Source: Planctomyces sp. SH-PL62 (GTDB lineage Bacteria; Planctomycetota; Planctomycetia; Planctomycetales; Planctomycetaceae). Taken from it: a stretch of DNA of 43,572 nucleotides. Positions 7,341 through 15,295 of this stretch are shown here, in pieces. The first letter of the stretch is position 1; each line of letters opens with the position of its first letter. The position numbers and the translations under genes are program-made. The stretch spans positions 1 through 43,572 of the forward strand of contig CAMDPX010000036.1 of the NCBI GenBank assembly GCA_945905295.1, written 5' to 3'. The notes beneath the pieces were generated by a model. It saw only the letters and a list, made by a program, of their open reading frames with translations, ran no database searches and had not been told where the DNA came from.

Positions 7341-8958
7341 AAAGCGTTGGCACGGATGTTTGTCGGAGTTGCTCGATCAAATCTGCCGCGGCCGTTCCTG
7401 GTGTTGGTGAAGAACAGATCGCGCCGCTGACCGCGACTCGGCTGGCACCGGTCGCACGCACGGCAGCAATGTTCGCAAGCGAAATGCCGCCGATGGCGAA
7501 CCACGGCAGAGTGATTTCGGCGGCGACTTGGCGGACGAAGTCGAGGCCGGCGAGTTGGTCGAACGACTTGGTGCTGGTGGCGAAGCAGGGGCCGACGCCG
7601 AGGTAATCGGCTCCGTCGAGCACCGCTTGCCGAGCTTGTTCGATGGTGTGCGTCGAGACGCCGACCAATCGGTGCGGGCCGACAATGCGACGAGCTTCAC
7701 GCACCGAAAGTTCGTCTTGGCCGACATGCACACCGTCGGCCTCTGTGAGCACGGCGAGGTCAGGGCGGTCATTCATGATGAAGAGCGCGTCGGCCTCACG
7801 AGTCCAATTGCGCACGCGGCGAGCCGCTTCGATGAGTTGGCGGTCGGTCATACTCTTCTCGCGGAGTTGCACGATTCGCACTTCCGCCGCGAGCGCTTGT
7901 CGAATGGCCGGGCCGGCGCCGTGATGACATAGCGACTCGGTGACGAGCAAGTACAAGTCGCAGCCAGCGAGCCGTTGACGCGAAGCGAGCGTCGTCGTCA
8001 ACGCCTTTTCGACCGTGTAGAGCCGATAGCGGAGTTGTTCGAGGTGCGCCGGCAAATGTGGATCGGCGAGTCGTGGATGCGGTTGTGGCGAGTTCGTGGA
8101 CTCTTCGCCGGCGGAGCCATCCGCCGTGTGGCCGAGCAGCAGTTTGGAAAACTCTTCGAGCGTGCGCAGTGCCTCTTCAACTCGGCGGCAATTGGCGACG
8201 ACGACGTCGATGGGGCGCAGACGAGTTTGCTCACGCGATGTCTTGATGCGCGTGCCGACATCGCCGAGCGTGTCGCGCGCGGCGGTCAGCCCAAACCGAT
8301 CGAGGTCCAAGAGCCGCTCGGTCAGTTCGTGCCGCAGTTCCTTGAGCAACCGCGAGAGGTGCGCATCGTCGAGCGAGAAGCGCACGAAATCCTCGACCAC
8401 TCGCAGTCCCTCGCGAGCACGATTCGCTGCTGCGTCGAGCGTGCGCAGCGTGTCGAATAAGTCTGTATCGGTGGGCGGTTGCCAGTGGATTTCAAATTCG
8501 GGAACGATTGGTTGCGTGGCGAGGATGAGTGGTTGTTGCAGTCGCTCGCGCAAGCCCGGGGCGTTCAATCCGAACGGGCGGAAAAACTCGGCGATGGTCA
8601 CGTCCACGATCGCCAGTGCGGAGAGCAAATGCTCGGTCCCGGCAACTTCGTCGAGGCACAGATCCCTGGCCAACTCGCGAGCCTCACGGACGACATCGGA
8701 CAAGAGCGGACTGAGCGGAATCGGCACCGGCGGCGGTTCGAGCGAGTCGTCCACATTCGGCGAGCGCGGAAATCGTGAGCCAATGACTGCGATGTCGATC
8801 CCGCACTGTGCGAGCAATTCGCTGGCTCGCGTTTCATCCAGCGACAATGCCCACAAGAGATGCGCTGGCTCGGCCGCCACCGCGCCAGCCGCCCAAGCGA
8901 AGCGGCCGGCACCGTCGAGTGCTCGCATTGCTCCAGGTGTCAGGCCGGCGTCAGACAT
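7339..8958 (-). CDS. thiE: ClpN - ThiD2 - ThiE triple fusion (thiamine phosphate synthase)
   Basis: The 539-aa protein has three parts. Residues ~1-140 form a Clp N-terminal (ClpR) repeat domain: two copies of the AHLLWAL / TEHLLSAL helix motif. Residues ~165-275 match ThiD2, the monofunctional HMP-phosphate kinase family (LRTLDAAANRAREGLRVVED, LLKELRHEL). Residues ~310-539 are ThiE thiamine phosphate synthase, with VQLREK, NDRPDLA, DGVHVGQ, GVSTH, ADYLGVGPCF and FAIGGI. ThiD2 phosphorylates HMP-P, and ThiE joins HMP-PP to the thiazole phosphate, so the fusion could channel HMP-PP. The ClpN part has no thiamine role known to me; in Clp ATPases it binds substrates or adaptors. The gene follows rpsA on the same strand but is separated by a terminator. 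No strong Shine-Dalgarno is seen. Confidence 0.9.
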   Translation of the reverse strand: MSDAGLTPGAMRALDGAGRFAWAAGAVAAEPAHLLWALSLDETRASELLAQCGIDIAVIGSRFPRSPNVDDSLEPPPVPIPLSPLLSDVVREARELARDLCLDEVAGTEHLLSALAIVDVTIAEFFRPFGLNAPGLRERLQQPLILATQPIVPEFEIHWQPPTDTDLFDTLRTLDAAANRAREGLRVVEDFVRFSLDDAHLSRLLKELRHELTERLLDLDRFGLTAARDTLGDVGTRIKTSREQTRLRPIDVVVANCRRVEEALRTLEEFSKLLLGHTADGSAGEESTNSPQPHPRLADPHLPAHLEQLRYRLYTVEKALTTTLASRQRLAGCDLYLLVTESLCHHGAGPAIRQALAAEVRIVQLREKSMTDRQLIEAARRVRNWTREADALFIMNDRPDLAVLTEADGVHVGQDELSVREARRIVGPHRLVGVSTHTIEQARQAVLDGADYLGVGPCFATSTKSFDQLAGLDFVRQVAAEITLPWFAIGGISLANIAAVRATGASRVAVSGAICSSPTPGTAAADLIEQLRQTSVPTL

Positions 8959-9023
8959 GTTGCTTGTTTGAAAAGTTTGGGATAACGGCTTTCGGCCATC
9001 GGCTCACGGCATTCGGCCGGGCG

Positions 9024-9066
9024 CAAGAAAAGGCCCCAGCGTGTTGGTCGGGCCAGCACGCTGGGG
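9024..9066 (-). terminator. Rho-independent terminator of rpsA
   Basis: On the minus strand, 19 bp after the rpsA stop, a 14-bp stem (9053-9066 with 9034-9047, CCCCAGCGTG type, one mismatch) is followed by CCTTTTCTTG. The GC stem plus U-run is a classic intrinsic terminator that separates rpsA from the ClpN-ThiD2-ThiE gene. Confidence 0.85.
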
Positions 9067-9084
9067 CGAATCGTCACAACACTT

Positions 9085-10854
9085 CTATTGTTTGTCGCCT
9101 CCACCCAGCGTGAACAGCGGGCCGGCACCAGCTTCGCCCATGCCCCCCTTGAGTTGCTCACGCGGGACCGGAGTGGCGGCCGGGTCGTCGAGCTTGATCT
9201 CGCCGGTCAGCTTGCGGCTGAGGCCGATCTTGCGGTCGTCGGTGTCCACGCGCAGGACGCGGACCTCCAACTCGTCGCCGACTTTGACCAGCTCTTCCGG
9301 GTTCTCGACCTTGGTGTCTCCCAGTTCGGAGATGTGCAGCAGGCCTTCGAGTTCGGGGGCCAGTTCGACGAAGACTCCGAAGTTGGTGATTTTCGTGACC
9401 TTGCCTTTGACCACTTCGCCCGGTTGGAACTTCGACGGGATGTCGGTCGCCCACGGATCGCTGGCGAGCTGCTTCAGGCCGAGTGCAATTCGCTTGCGCT
9501 CTTGATCGACCGTCAGGACTTGGCATTCCAGTTCTTGCCCCTTCTTGAGCATTTCACTGGCGTGCGAAATCTTCCGAGTCCAGCTCATGTCGCTGACGTG
9601 CAGCAACGCATCGACCCCTTCTTCGAGTTCGATGAACGCGCCGTAGTTCGTGAGATTGCGAACCACACCTTTGACGTTGGCACCCGGCGGGTACTTGGCG
9701 GCGACGTCGTCCCAAGGATTGGGGAGCGTCTGCTTCATACCCAGCGAGATTTCCTGCTTCTCTTTGTTGATGCCGAGCACGACCACATCGACCTTGTCGC
9801 CGATCTGGACGATCTCGGTCGGATGGTTGATGCGCTTGGTCCAGGACATCTCGCTGATGTGAACCAGTCCTTCGATGCCGTCTTCGAGCTTCACGAACGC
9901 GCCGTAGCTCATCACGTTGACGACTTCTCCGTTGATCTTGGCACCGACCGGGTATTTGTCCCCGACGGCGTCCCACGGGCTGGGGACCAGTTGCTTGAGG
10001 CCGAGCGCGATCTTCTCTTTCTCGCGATCGACGTGCAGCACTTTGACCTCGATCTCCTGGTCGATCTTGACCATCTCGGTCGGGTGTCCGATGCGGCCCC
10101 AGCTCATATCGGTGATGTGCAGCAGGCCGTCGATACCTCCCAGGTCCACGAACGCGCCGAAGTCGGCGATGTTCTTGACGATGCCTTTGCGAACCGCACC
10201 GTCCACGAGTTCTGCCAGCAGCTTCTGCTTGAGTTCCGTGCGGCGGTCTTCGATCAGCTTGCGGCGTGAGACGACGATGTTGCGGCGGGCTTCGTCGATC
10301 TTCAGGATCACACATTCGATCTCGCGGCCGATGTACGTGCCGATGTCTTGCGGCCGGCGAATGTCCACTTGGCTGGCGGGCAGGAAGACGTTGACGCCAA
10401 TGTTGACCAGCAATCCGCCCTTGATCTTGCGGAGCACCGCCCCTTTGACGACGTCTCCTTCGGCGTGATTCTTGATGACCCGTTCCCACTCGCGAACGCG
10501 GTCGGCCTTGCGCTTGGAGAGCATGATCAGGCCGAAGTCATCTTCGACCTCTTCCAGGAGCACGCTGATTTTCTCACCGGGAACCGGCGGCGGATCGTCT
10601 CGATCCCATTCGTCGAGCGTGACCACCCCTTCGCTCTTGTAGCCGATATCGACCAGCACTTCGTCGCCTTCGACGCGGATGACAATTCCTTCAATGATCT
10701 GATTGACTTCAAAGGCGTGTCCGACGGAACCGTAGATTCGCTCCAGTTCATCCGACGGGGTGAGGCCCGTGTCGTCGAGGCTAGAAATGTCAAACGCCGA
10801 GTCGAGCTCGGCGTCATCCACATTGAATTCACGAAGGAGAAAACGATCGACCAT
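9085..10854 (-). CDS. rpsA: 30S ribosomal protein S1
   Basis: The protein is 589 aa if started at 10854 (MVDRFLLREFNVDD). The frame extends upstream to 11031, but that sequence is not S1-like. Six S1/OB-fold RNA-binding repeats are readable in order: VNQIIEGIVIRV, VVKGAVLRKIKGG, VRKGIVKNIADFGAFVDLGG, INGEVVNVMSYGAFVKLEDG, VKGVVRNLTNYGAFIELEEG and VVKGKVTKITNFGVFVELAP. Each of the last four ends in a GLLHI-type strand. S1 binds mRNA and docks it on the 30S subunit. Length and domain number match the long bacterial form. The last ~40 residues (DDPAATPVPREQLKGG...) form a low-complexity tail. It is monocistronic, with its own terminator. Confidence 0.96.
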   Translation of the reverse strand: MVDRFLLREFNVDDAELDSAFDISSLDDTGLTPSDELERIYGSVGHAFEVNQIIEGIVIRVEGDEVLVDIGYKSEGVVTLDEWDRDDPPPVPGEKISVLLEEVEDDFGLIMLSKRKADRVREWERVIKNHAEGDVVKGAVLRKIKGGLLVNIGVNVFLPASQVDIRRPQDIGTYIGREIECVILKIDEARRNIVVSRRKLIEDRRTELKQKLLAELVDGAVRKGIVKNIADFGAFVDLGGIDGLLHITDMSWGRIGHPTEMVKIDQEIEVKVLHVDREKEKIALGLKQLVPSPWDAVGDKYPVGAKINGEVVNVMSYGAFVKLEDGIEGLVHISEMSWTKRINHPTEIVQIGDKVDVVVLGINKEKQEISLGMKQTLPNPWDDVAAKYPPGANVKGVVRNLTNYGAFIELEEGVDALLHVSDMSWTRKISHASEMLKKGQELECQVLTVDQERKRIALGLKQLASDPWATDIPSKFQPGEVVKGKVTKITNFGVFVELAPELEGLLHISELGDTKVENPEELVKVGDELEVRVLRVDTDDRKIGLSRKLTGEIKLDDPAATPVPREQLKGGMGEAGAGPLFTLGGGDKQ

Positions 10855-11059
10855 CTCTGTCACTACCAATCCCGCGTCCGAAGAGCCCAGCGGCTGAGTT
10901 CCGCACAGGTCGTTCAAACGACGGTCAAAAAGAGGATTCCGCCAACCGGCCAAATCGCGCATCGCGACTGGAACCACCGGAACGTGGAAGGGGCGGACTA
11001 TAGCAAGCCACGCTCGCGAACGAACAGGCATTTCGCGTCTGTTTGAGCGAAGTTTTCCC

Positions 11060-11152
11060 GTAGGTTGGGACTCCGTCCCGACCGAGTTGGAACCCGGTCG
11101 GGACTGTCACTCAACTGCGTCGCGATGCGGTCGGGACGGAGTCCCAACCTAC
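11060..11152. repeat. Dispersed inverted repeat family P2 (intergenic copy)
   Basis: Arms 11060-11083 and 11129-11152 (GTAGGTTGGGACTCCGTCCC type) are exact 24-bp reverse complements, with a further partial copy inside. The same arms recur inside the coding sequences at 28365-28431 and 32860-32926. The right arm overlaps the 3' end of the VIT/VWA gene and provides its TAG stop. Confidence 0.95.
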
Positions 11153-13446
11153 GACTTGCCAGGGTCGGACTCTTCGGGATCGATTTGGTAAGTCGTTTCA
11201 CCGAGGTTGACCAGCACCGGTTCGTCGAAGGCGATGTACTTCGCGAGCGCCGTGTGTTTGGCGGCAAGATCAAAATACTCGCGGCTGAACTGGCGAATGC
11301 GGGTCGCCTTCTTGGCTTGCTCGTCGGTGACGGTTGAGTCTTGCCATTGGTTGTTCTTGCGGAAGAACGATTTCTGGCCGACTTGCCGGAGATTGGATTC
11401 GGCTTGGAATTTCTCTCGCAAAGCACGGCCGTCAATCGGAAGTCTGGACAACCCAGCCTTTTTGGAGGGCGCACCGCTAGAAGCACCAAGTCCGCCGGAG
11501 CCGGCACCTCCGGAGGCACCGGCCGGCGCGTTTTGCGCAGTTTGCAGTTGCCCCTTGAACGCACGCTGCTCGAAGCCACTGGCTCCGTCGGCTTTGCTAA
11601 GTTCACGCCGCGCGACCTCACTCGCGCGGCCGAAGTTGCTGGTGTCGGCCAACCGGACATTTTCATCGGCGAGGAAGCTCGTGTACGGCGTCATGATGCC
11701 GTGCTGAACCGAGAGGCGGACGAGTTCATCGACCAGTTCCTGGTTTTGCCCGCGCAGGTCGAGTTCGTCGATGATCTCGCCGATTCGGCGAGTCGCCCAC
11801 AATTTCTCGACGAAGCCAAACGTCTCGTCGTTCGACTTGGCGACGAAGTTGGCGGGGAAGATGAAGGTCTTCTTGTCGCCTGCGACGCCGGTCATGGTGA
11901 CTTTCGCGGCTCCCGGTTGACGATAACGGCCAACCCACACGAGTTGCTCGCCTTGGAAGAGGTCGGTCAATTGTCGCGGATAGGTGCGGCTGATGAGCGG
12001 AGTCGTCGATGCCGGCACGACGGTATCGAACTCGACGTTGAGCGCGATATCGGTCAGCACGGGGGAGCCGATCTTGCGATACAGCGTAGAGACCGATGCT
12101 TCGATGTTTTCGTTCGGACGAACGTAGACCGACTGGCCGCGATGATCGCGTGAGAGACGGTCGAGCAACCGGCTGTTGACGTCGAAGCCGACGCCGAGGT
12201 TGAAGATGCGAGCGTTGACCTTGTTCGCTTCTTTGGCCTTCGCGGCGATGCGTTGCTCGTTGACTTCACCGACCGTCGGGATGCCGTCGGTCAGGAACAG
12301 GACGTAGTTGGGTCGTTTCGGATCGGCCAGTTGATTGAGCGCCGCCTGCAAAGCCCCGTCGATATTCGTCCCGCCGCCAACGTACAGGCCGTCAGCGAAT
12401 CCGAGAGCGGCTTTGATGGTCGCTTCGTCGGCGCGTTGCAGTTCGGGACGGAAGCTCTCGACGGTCGAGTCATAAATCACGACGTTGAAGATGTCTTCCG
12501 GCCGGAGTTGTTGCAGCAGGAACTTCAGCGCACCGCGAGCTTGATCAAACTTCGGTCCGGTCATGCTGCCGCTGCGGTCGATGACGAACACGCAGGTCTT
12601 CGGCAATGGCTTCGCATCCGGTCGCACGTCGGGGCTGGCGAGCATCAGGAAGAAACCGTCTTCGGAATCCTTCGGCCGATAGCTCAGGACATTCATGCCG
12701 ACGGCTCCGCGCTCTGTACCGAACAGTAATCGGAAGTCATCGGGGTTGGAGACGTTGTGCAGCGTCATCTTGCAGACGGCGTGTCGATCATCCGGCCGCT
12801 GGACCTCGACAGCGTGCGTCGGGCTGTAGAGGTTCTTCAGCGGGTCGGAGGTTTCGACTCGGACGGTGACGTTCAATGTTTCGACCGGATGATGTGCGTG
12901 CTTGTGAGTGCCAATCGGCAACAACAGATCGACGACACCGCTCTCGCTGCGGAGCAATTGCTGATAACGAATCTCGACTTTCCGTTCGGCGTTCGGCGGT
13001 ACGGGGAAGACGCTCGTTTGGAACAACCCTTGGCCGAGATATTCGAGCAGCGCCGGATCTTTTCGCTGACGAACGATCGACTCGTAGATCGCGCGGGCTT
13101 CCTCTTTCTTCATCAGCTTGCCGGCGAGTTCCTTTCCATCGACCAGCAACGTGAGCTGACTGACCGCGGCGTTCTCCGGCATGGGGAAGAGCAATTGTGC
13201 TTCGAGCACTTGGCTGCTGACGTTCTGGAAGACCTGCGAGAGTTGCACGGTCGCGATCTGGTCCTTGATCGAGACGTTCATGTCCACCGACCGCACCTTG
13301 TAGAACGACGGCGGCGGAGCGGGACGAGTTGGAACCGGCCGAATGATCCGTGTCCCGTGGTCGATGATCACCACTTGAGCTTGAGCTAGGTTGGCAAACA
13401 GAGCCGCAAAGGCGGCGACGATGAGAGTCCAAAATCCTCGCTTCAT
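11149..13446 (-). CDS. Secreted VIT / von Willebrand factor A domain protein
   Basis: The 765-aa protein has a signal peptide (residues 1-23, cleavage after LAQAQ). A VIT domain (about 47-165, with AQLLFPMPENAAVSQL and EARAIYESIVRQRKDPALLE) is followed by a linking beta region. A VWA domain lies at about 283-450 with a complete metal site: D290xS292xS294, T360 and D387 (FLTDGIP). A long C-terminal part follows, with a Gly/Ala/Ser-rich low-complexity stretch near 650. Inter-alpha-trypsin-inhibitor-like VIT-VWA proteins are exported binding or adhesion proteins; some are sortase targets, but no LPxTG is seen here. The ATG is fixed by AAGGAG 9 bp upstream. Its stop codon comes from a palindromic element. 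Ligand unknown. Confidence 0.9.
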   Translation of the reverse strand: MKRGFWTLIVAAFAALFANLAQAQVVIIDHGTRIIRPVPTRPAPPPSFYKVRSVDMNVSIKDQIATVQLSQVFQNVSSQVLEAQLLFPMPENAAVSQLTLLVDGKELAGKLMKKEEARAIYESIVRQRKDPALLEYLGQGLFQTSVFPVPPNAERKVEIRYQQLLRSESGVVDLLLPIGTHKHAHHPVETLNVTVRVETSDPLKNLYSPTHAVEVQRPDDRHAVCKMTLHNVSNPDDFRLLFGTERGAVGMNVLSYRPKDSEDGFFLMLASPDVRPDAKPLPKTCVFVIDRSGSMTGPKFDQARGALKFLLQQLRPEDIFNVVIYDSTVESFRPELQRADEATIKAALGFADGLYVGGGTNIDGALQAALNQLADPKRPNYVLFLTDGIPTVGEVNEQRIAAKAKEANKVNARIFNLGVGFDVNSRLLDRLSRDHRGQSVYVRPNENIEASVSTLYRKIGSPVLTDIALNVEFDTVVPASTTPLISRTYPRQLTDLFQGEQLVWVGRYRQPGAAKVTMTGVAGDKKTFIFPANFVAKSNDETFGFVEKLWATRRIGEIIDELDLRGQNQELVDELVRLSVQHGIMTPYTSFLADENVRLADTSNFGRASEVARRELSKADGASGFEQRAFKGQLQTAQNAPAGASGGAGSGGLGASSGAPSKKAGLSRLPIDGRALREKFQAESNLRQVGQKSFFRKNNQWQDSTVTDEQAKKATRIRQFSREYFDLAAKHTALAKYIAFDEPVLVNLGETTYQIDPEESDPGKS

Positions 13447-13599
13447 GACGATTGCTCCTTACTGGAATTCACGAGCCGAAAGGGAATTGGGCGGTTCGAC
13501 GACGGACGGTTGACCGAAGTTCCCACAAAAAATGGGCTGCTTGCTGGGTTCGGAAGGCAGTTCTAAACTCGCGCGGCGAAATGTAACAAACAAACGCGA

Positions 13600-13679
13600 A
13601 GGCGAGCGGGGCGGCGTCAGCCCCCCGGTGGTCACATTGGGCATCAAAGACCGGGGGGCTGACGCCGCCCCGCTCGCCT
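13600..13679. repeat. Full copy of palindrome family P1
   Basis: Perfect 30-bp arms 13600-13629 and 13650-13679 (AGGCGAGCGGGGCGGCGTCA start) with a 20-bp loop. It is located between the divergent VIT/VWA and thiS genes, immediately before the thiS ribosome binding site, so the transcript of thiS may carry the hairpin in its leader. Confidence 0.95.
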
Positions 13680-13705
13680 GAGAATCTCATGAGGAGCGAC
13701 GCGAC

Positions 13706-13906
13706 GTGGAGATATCGGTCAACGGAGAGCCTCGACAGGTCGAGGCGGGCAGCTCGGTGGCGACGCTGTTGGAGGAGTTGAAGCTGCAACCGCGGTACCT
13801 GGCGGTCGAGCGGAATCAGCAGCTCGTGCCGCGTGCGACTCACGCCGCATGCACGCTTCAGTCGGGGGATCGGATCGAGATCGTGACGCTGGTCGGCGGC
13901 GGGTGA
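13706..13906 (+). CDS. thiS: Sulfur carrier protein ThiS
   Basis: The 66-aa beta-grasp protein starts with GTG. GAGGAG at 13691-13696, 9 bp upstream, decides the start. [21 protein letters not shown] and [13 protein letters not shown] match ThiS. The C-terminal Gly-Gly (here three Gly) is the site adenylated by ThiF and converted to thiocarboxylate, which donates sulfur to thiazole synthesis by ThiG. No thiG, thiF or thiO is adjacent; the next gene is a thioesterase after a palindrome. It is functionally related to the ClpN-ThiD2-ThiE gene at 7.3-9.0 kb, which uses the thiazole product. Confidence 0.92.
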   Translation: MEISVNGEPRQVEAGSSVATLLEELKLQPRYLAVERNQQLVPRATHAACTLQSGDRIEIVTLVGGG

Positions 13907-13916
13907 GTCCCAGCTT

Positions 13917-13970
13917 GTAGTGACCCGATTCATCGGGTCTTGCCGCTGACCGCATAAATGCGGTCACTAC
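13917..13970. repeat. Dispersed double-hairpin repeat family P3 (intergenic copy)
   Basis: The outer ends GTAGTGACC/GGTCACTAC enclose two small palindromes, CCCGATTCATCGGG and CCGCATAAATGCGG. The element is 54 bp and followed by GAGCG. The same element with the two inner hairpins exchanged occurs inside the coding sequence of kinase 1 at 15911-15964. Confidence 0.92.
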
Positions 13971-14024
13971 GAGCGCTGCGGCTCGACGCTCCCTTCGATC
14001 CACCACTCCTGTCGGAATTGAGTT

Positions 14025-14465
14025 ATGCCTGCGATCTTTGAATTCCGTCACACTGTCCAGTCGAGCGAAATCGACGGCCAAGGGCACGTCAACAACATCG
14101 AGTATTTGCGCTGGATGCAGGACGCGGCGGTTGAGCACTCGGCCGTGCAAGGCTGGACGACGCAACGCTATCTCGAATTCGGTGCGGTCTTCGTCGTGCG
14201 GTCGCATCAGATCGAATACCTGCAACCGGCGTTTGCCGGCGATGAGATCAAAGTCGTGACGTGGGTCAACAACTTCGACAGGTTTACCTCGCTGCGAAAG
14301 TACCAGGTAGTCCGCGAACGAGACAATTTGTTGCTGGCCAGTGCCGCGACGAATTGGGCTTTCATCAGTTGGCCGAGACGATTGCCCAAACGCTTCCCGC
14401 CGGAGTTGGTCGAGGCGTTCGTGGTCGTCCCCGAAGATCAAGAACCGGGTCTGTTGCGAGACTGA
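14025..14465 (+). CDS. Acyl-CoA thioesterase, hotdog fold (YbgC/4HBT-like)
   Basis: The 146-aa protein is a single hotdog domain. The N-terminal motif (EIDGQGHVNNIEYLRWMQDA) is the 4-hydroxybenzoyl-CoA thioesterase/YbgC signature, with the catalytic Asp, the GHVNN loop and the central helix. The later VVRSHQIEYLQPAFAGDEI strand-loop is also typical. It hydrolyses acyl-CoA or acyl-ACP thioesters in the cytoplasm; the substrate is not predictable. It follows thiS in the same direction but across a palindrome of ~120 bp, so co-transcription is possible but not shown. The 3' end runs into a tandem/inverted repeat. Confidence 0.88.
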   Translation: MPAIFEFRHTVQSSEIDGQGHVNNIEYLRWMQDAAVEHSAVQGWTTQRYLEFGAVFVVRSHQIEYLQPAFAGDEIKVVTWVNNFDRFTSLRKYQVVRERDNLLLASAATNWAFISWPRRLPKRFPPELVEAFVVVPEDQEPGLLRD

Positions 14466-14476
14466 GCAAAGCGCTT

Positions 14477-14579
14477 CGCACACGGATGCGAAGGGCGCAC
14501 ACGGATGCGAAGGGCGCACACGGATGGAGACAGAGCGAACGCTTTGTTGATCCGTGTGCGCCTCTCGCATCCGTGTGCG
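14477..14579. repeat. Tandem 19-bp direct repeats plus inverted copies
   Basis: CGCACACGGATGCGAAGGG occurs at 14477-14495 and 14496-14514, with a partial third copy at 14515-14527. The reverse-complement forms follow at ~14549-14579. The block can fold into a long hairpin immediately downstream of the thioesterase gene. It lacks spacers and is not a CRISPR array. Confidence 0.85.
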
Positions 14580-14633
14580 TCGTTCCGTTGCAACGCCTGC
14601 CGATTCCAGGCTACGCCCCCCCAATGTTTGCGG

Positions 14634-15050
14634 CTAACTGAAGATGCTGTCGTCATCCTCGGCGGCGGTGTCTGAAAGCTCGATGTTCCAGTCATGGCTC
14701 AGAGCGACGCGGCGCAGACCATTGAGGCTCAACGTCTCCCCGTGGGGCGCAGAGCCAGAGTCTCCATCGCGCACGATTAACGTCTCGGCCGTGCGTGCAT
14801 CCAAGACCGGCGACCGTTTCAGAATCGTCGTCTCCGCATGGCCGGTTGACTCGAGAGTGGCTCGGCGCAGGCGTTCGTGCTCGAAGCATTCGGCCGCCTC
14901 GTGTGCTGTGAACTCGAAGCTGTGCTCATGTCCGACCCAGACGATCAAGTCCCAGCCCGCACCGGCTTTCACGTCTCTCTCCAGTCGGCTTCTCAGCTCT
15001 GGAGTCTTCGCGATGTGCTGACAGAACTGGACGACGGCGACTCGCGACAT
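14634..15050 (-). CDS. Small Nif11-like domain protein
   Basis: The protein is 138 aa from the ATG at 15050, supported by GGAAGGGG about 9 bp upstream; the frame stays open to 15326 but without coding character. Residues ~3-58 resemble the Nif11 domain: a VVQFCQHIAKTPELRSRLERD helix pair, then WDLIVWVGHEHSFEFTAHEA. That is the layout of Nif11-type leader peptides and related stand-alone proteins. The last 80 residues contain DARTAETLIVRDGDSG and LNGLRRVALSHDWNIEL, and end in an acidic tail. No Cys-rich core follows, so a ribosomally made natural product is doubtful. It is divergent from giant kinase 1, sharing a ~245-bp upstream region. Function unknown; the domain call is moderate. Confidence 0.6.
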   Translation of the reverse strand: MSRVAVVQFCQHIAKTPELRSRLERDVKAGAGWDLIVWVGHEHSFEFTAHEAAECFEHERLRRATLESTGHAETTILKRSPVLDARTAETLIVRDGDSGSAPHGETLSLNGLRRVALSHDWNIELSDTAAEDDDSIFS

Positions 15051-15295
15051 GGTGGACCCCTTCCGGAACCTGATGGAAATGAGTGCTTGAATCAACGTTG
15101 CTGAGGTAAGTGGCTCCGGCGGAACAAGGGGCGAACTCGGAGAGCCGCAGGAATCTGCGAAAGTCATGCTAAGAGGCTTGGAATCACTGTTCAACTCGGT
15201 CAGTCTTTGCCTCTCACACGATGTGCCAGTGGCTGCTCCGATCTTGGTTGTCTCGCAATCTTCCGAGTAGCATGACGCCTGGAGAATGAAGCACG

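Noticed and set aside
9088-10269. Long open frame (393 codons) on the + strand opposite rpsA
   Set aside because: It mirrors the S1 gene's codon structure, has no recognisable domain and lies fully antisense to a clear S1 protein.
14477-14579. Possible CRISPR array
   Set aside because: The repeats are directly adjacent with no spacers and have inverted copies, and no cas gene is present.
14634-15050. Ribosomally synthesised natural-product precursor
   Set aside because: There is no Gly-Gly cleavage site with a Cys-rich core and no modifying enzyme nearby; only the Nif11-like domain was kept.
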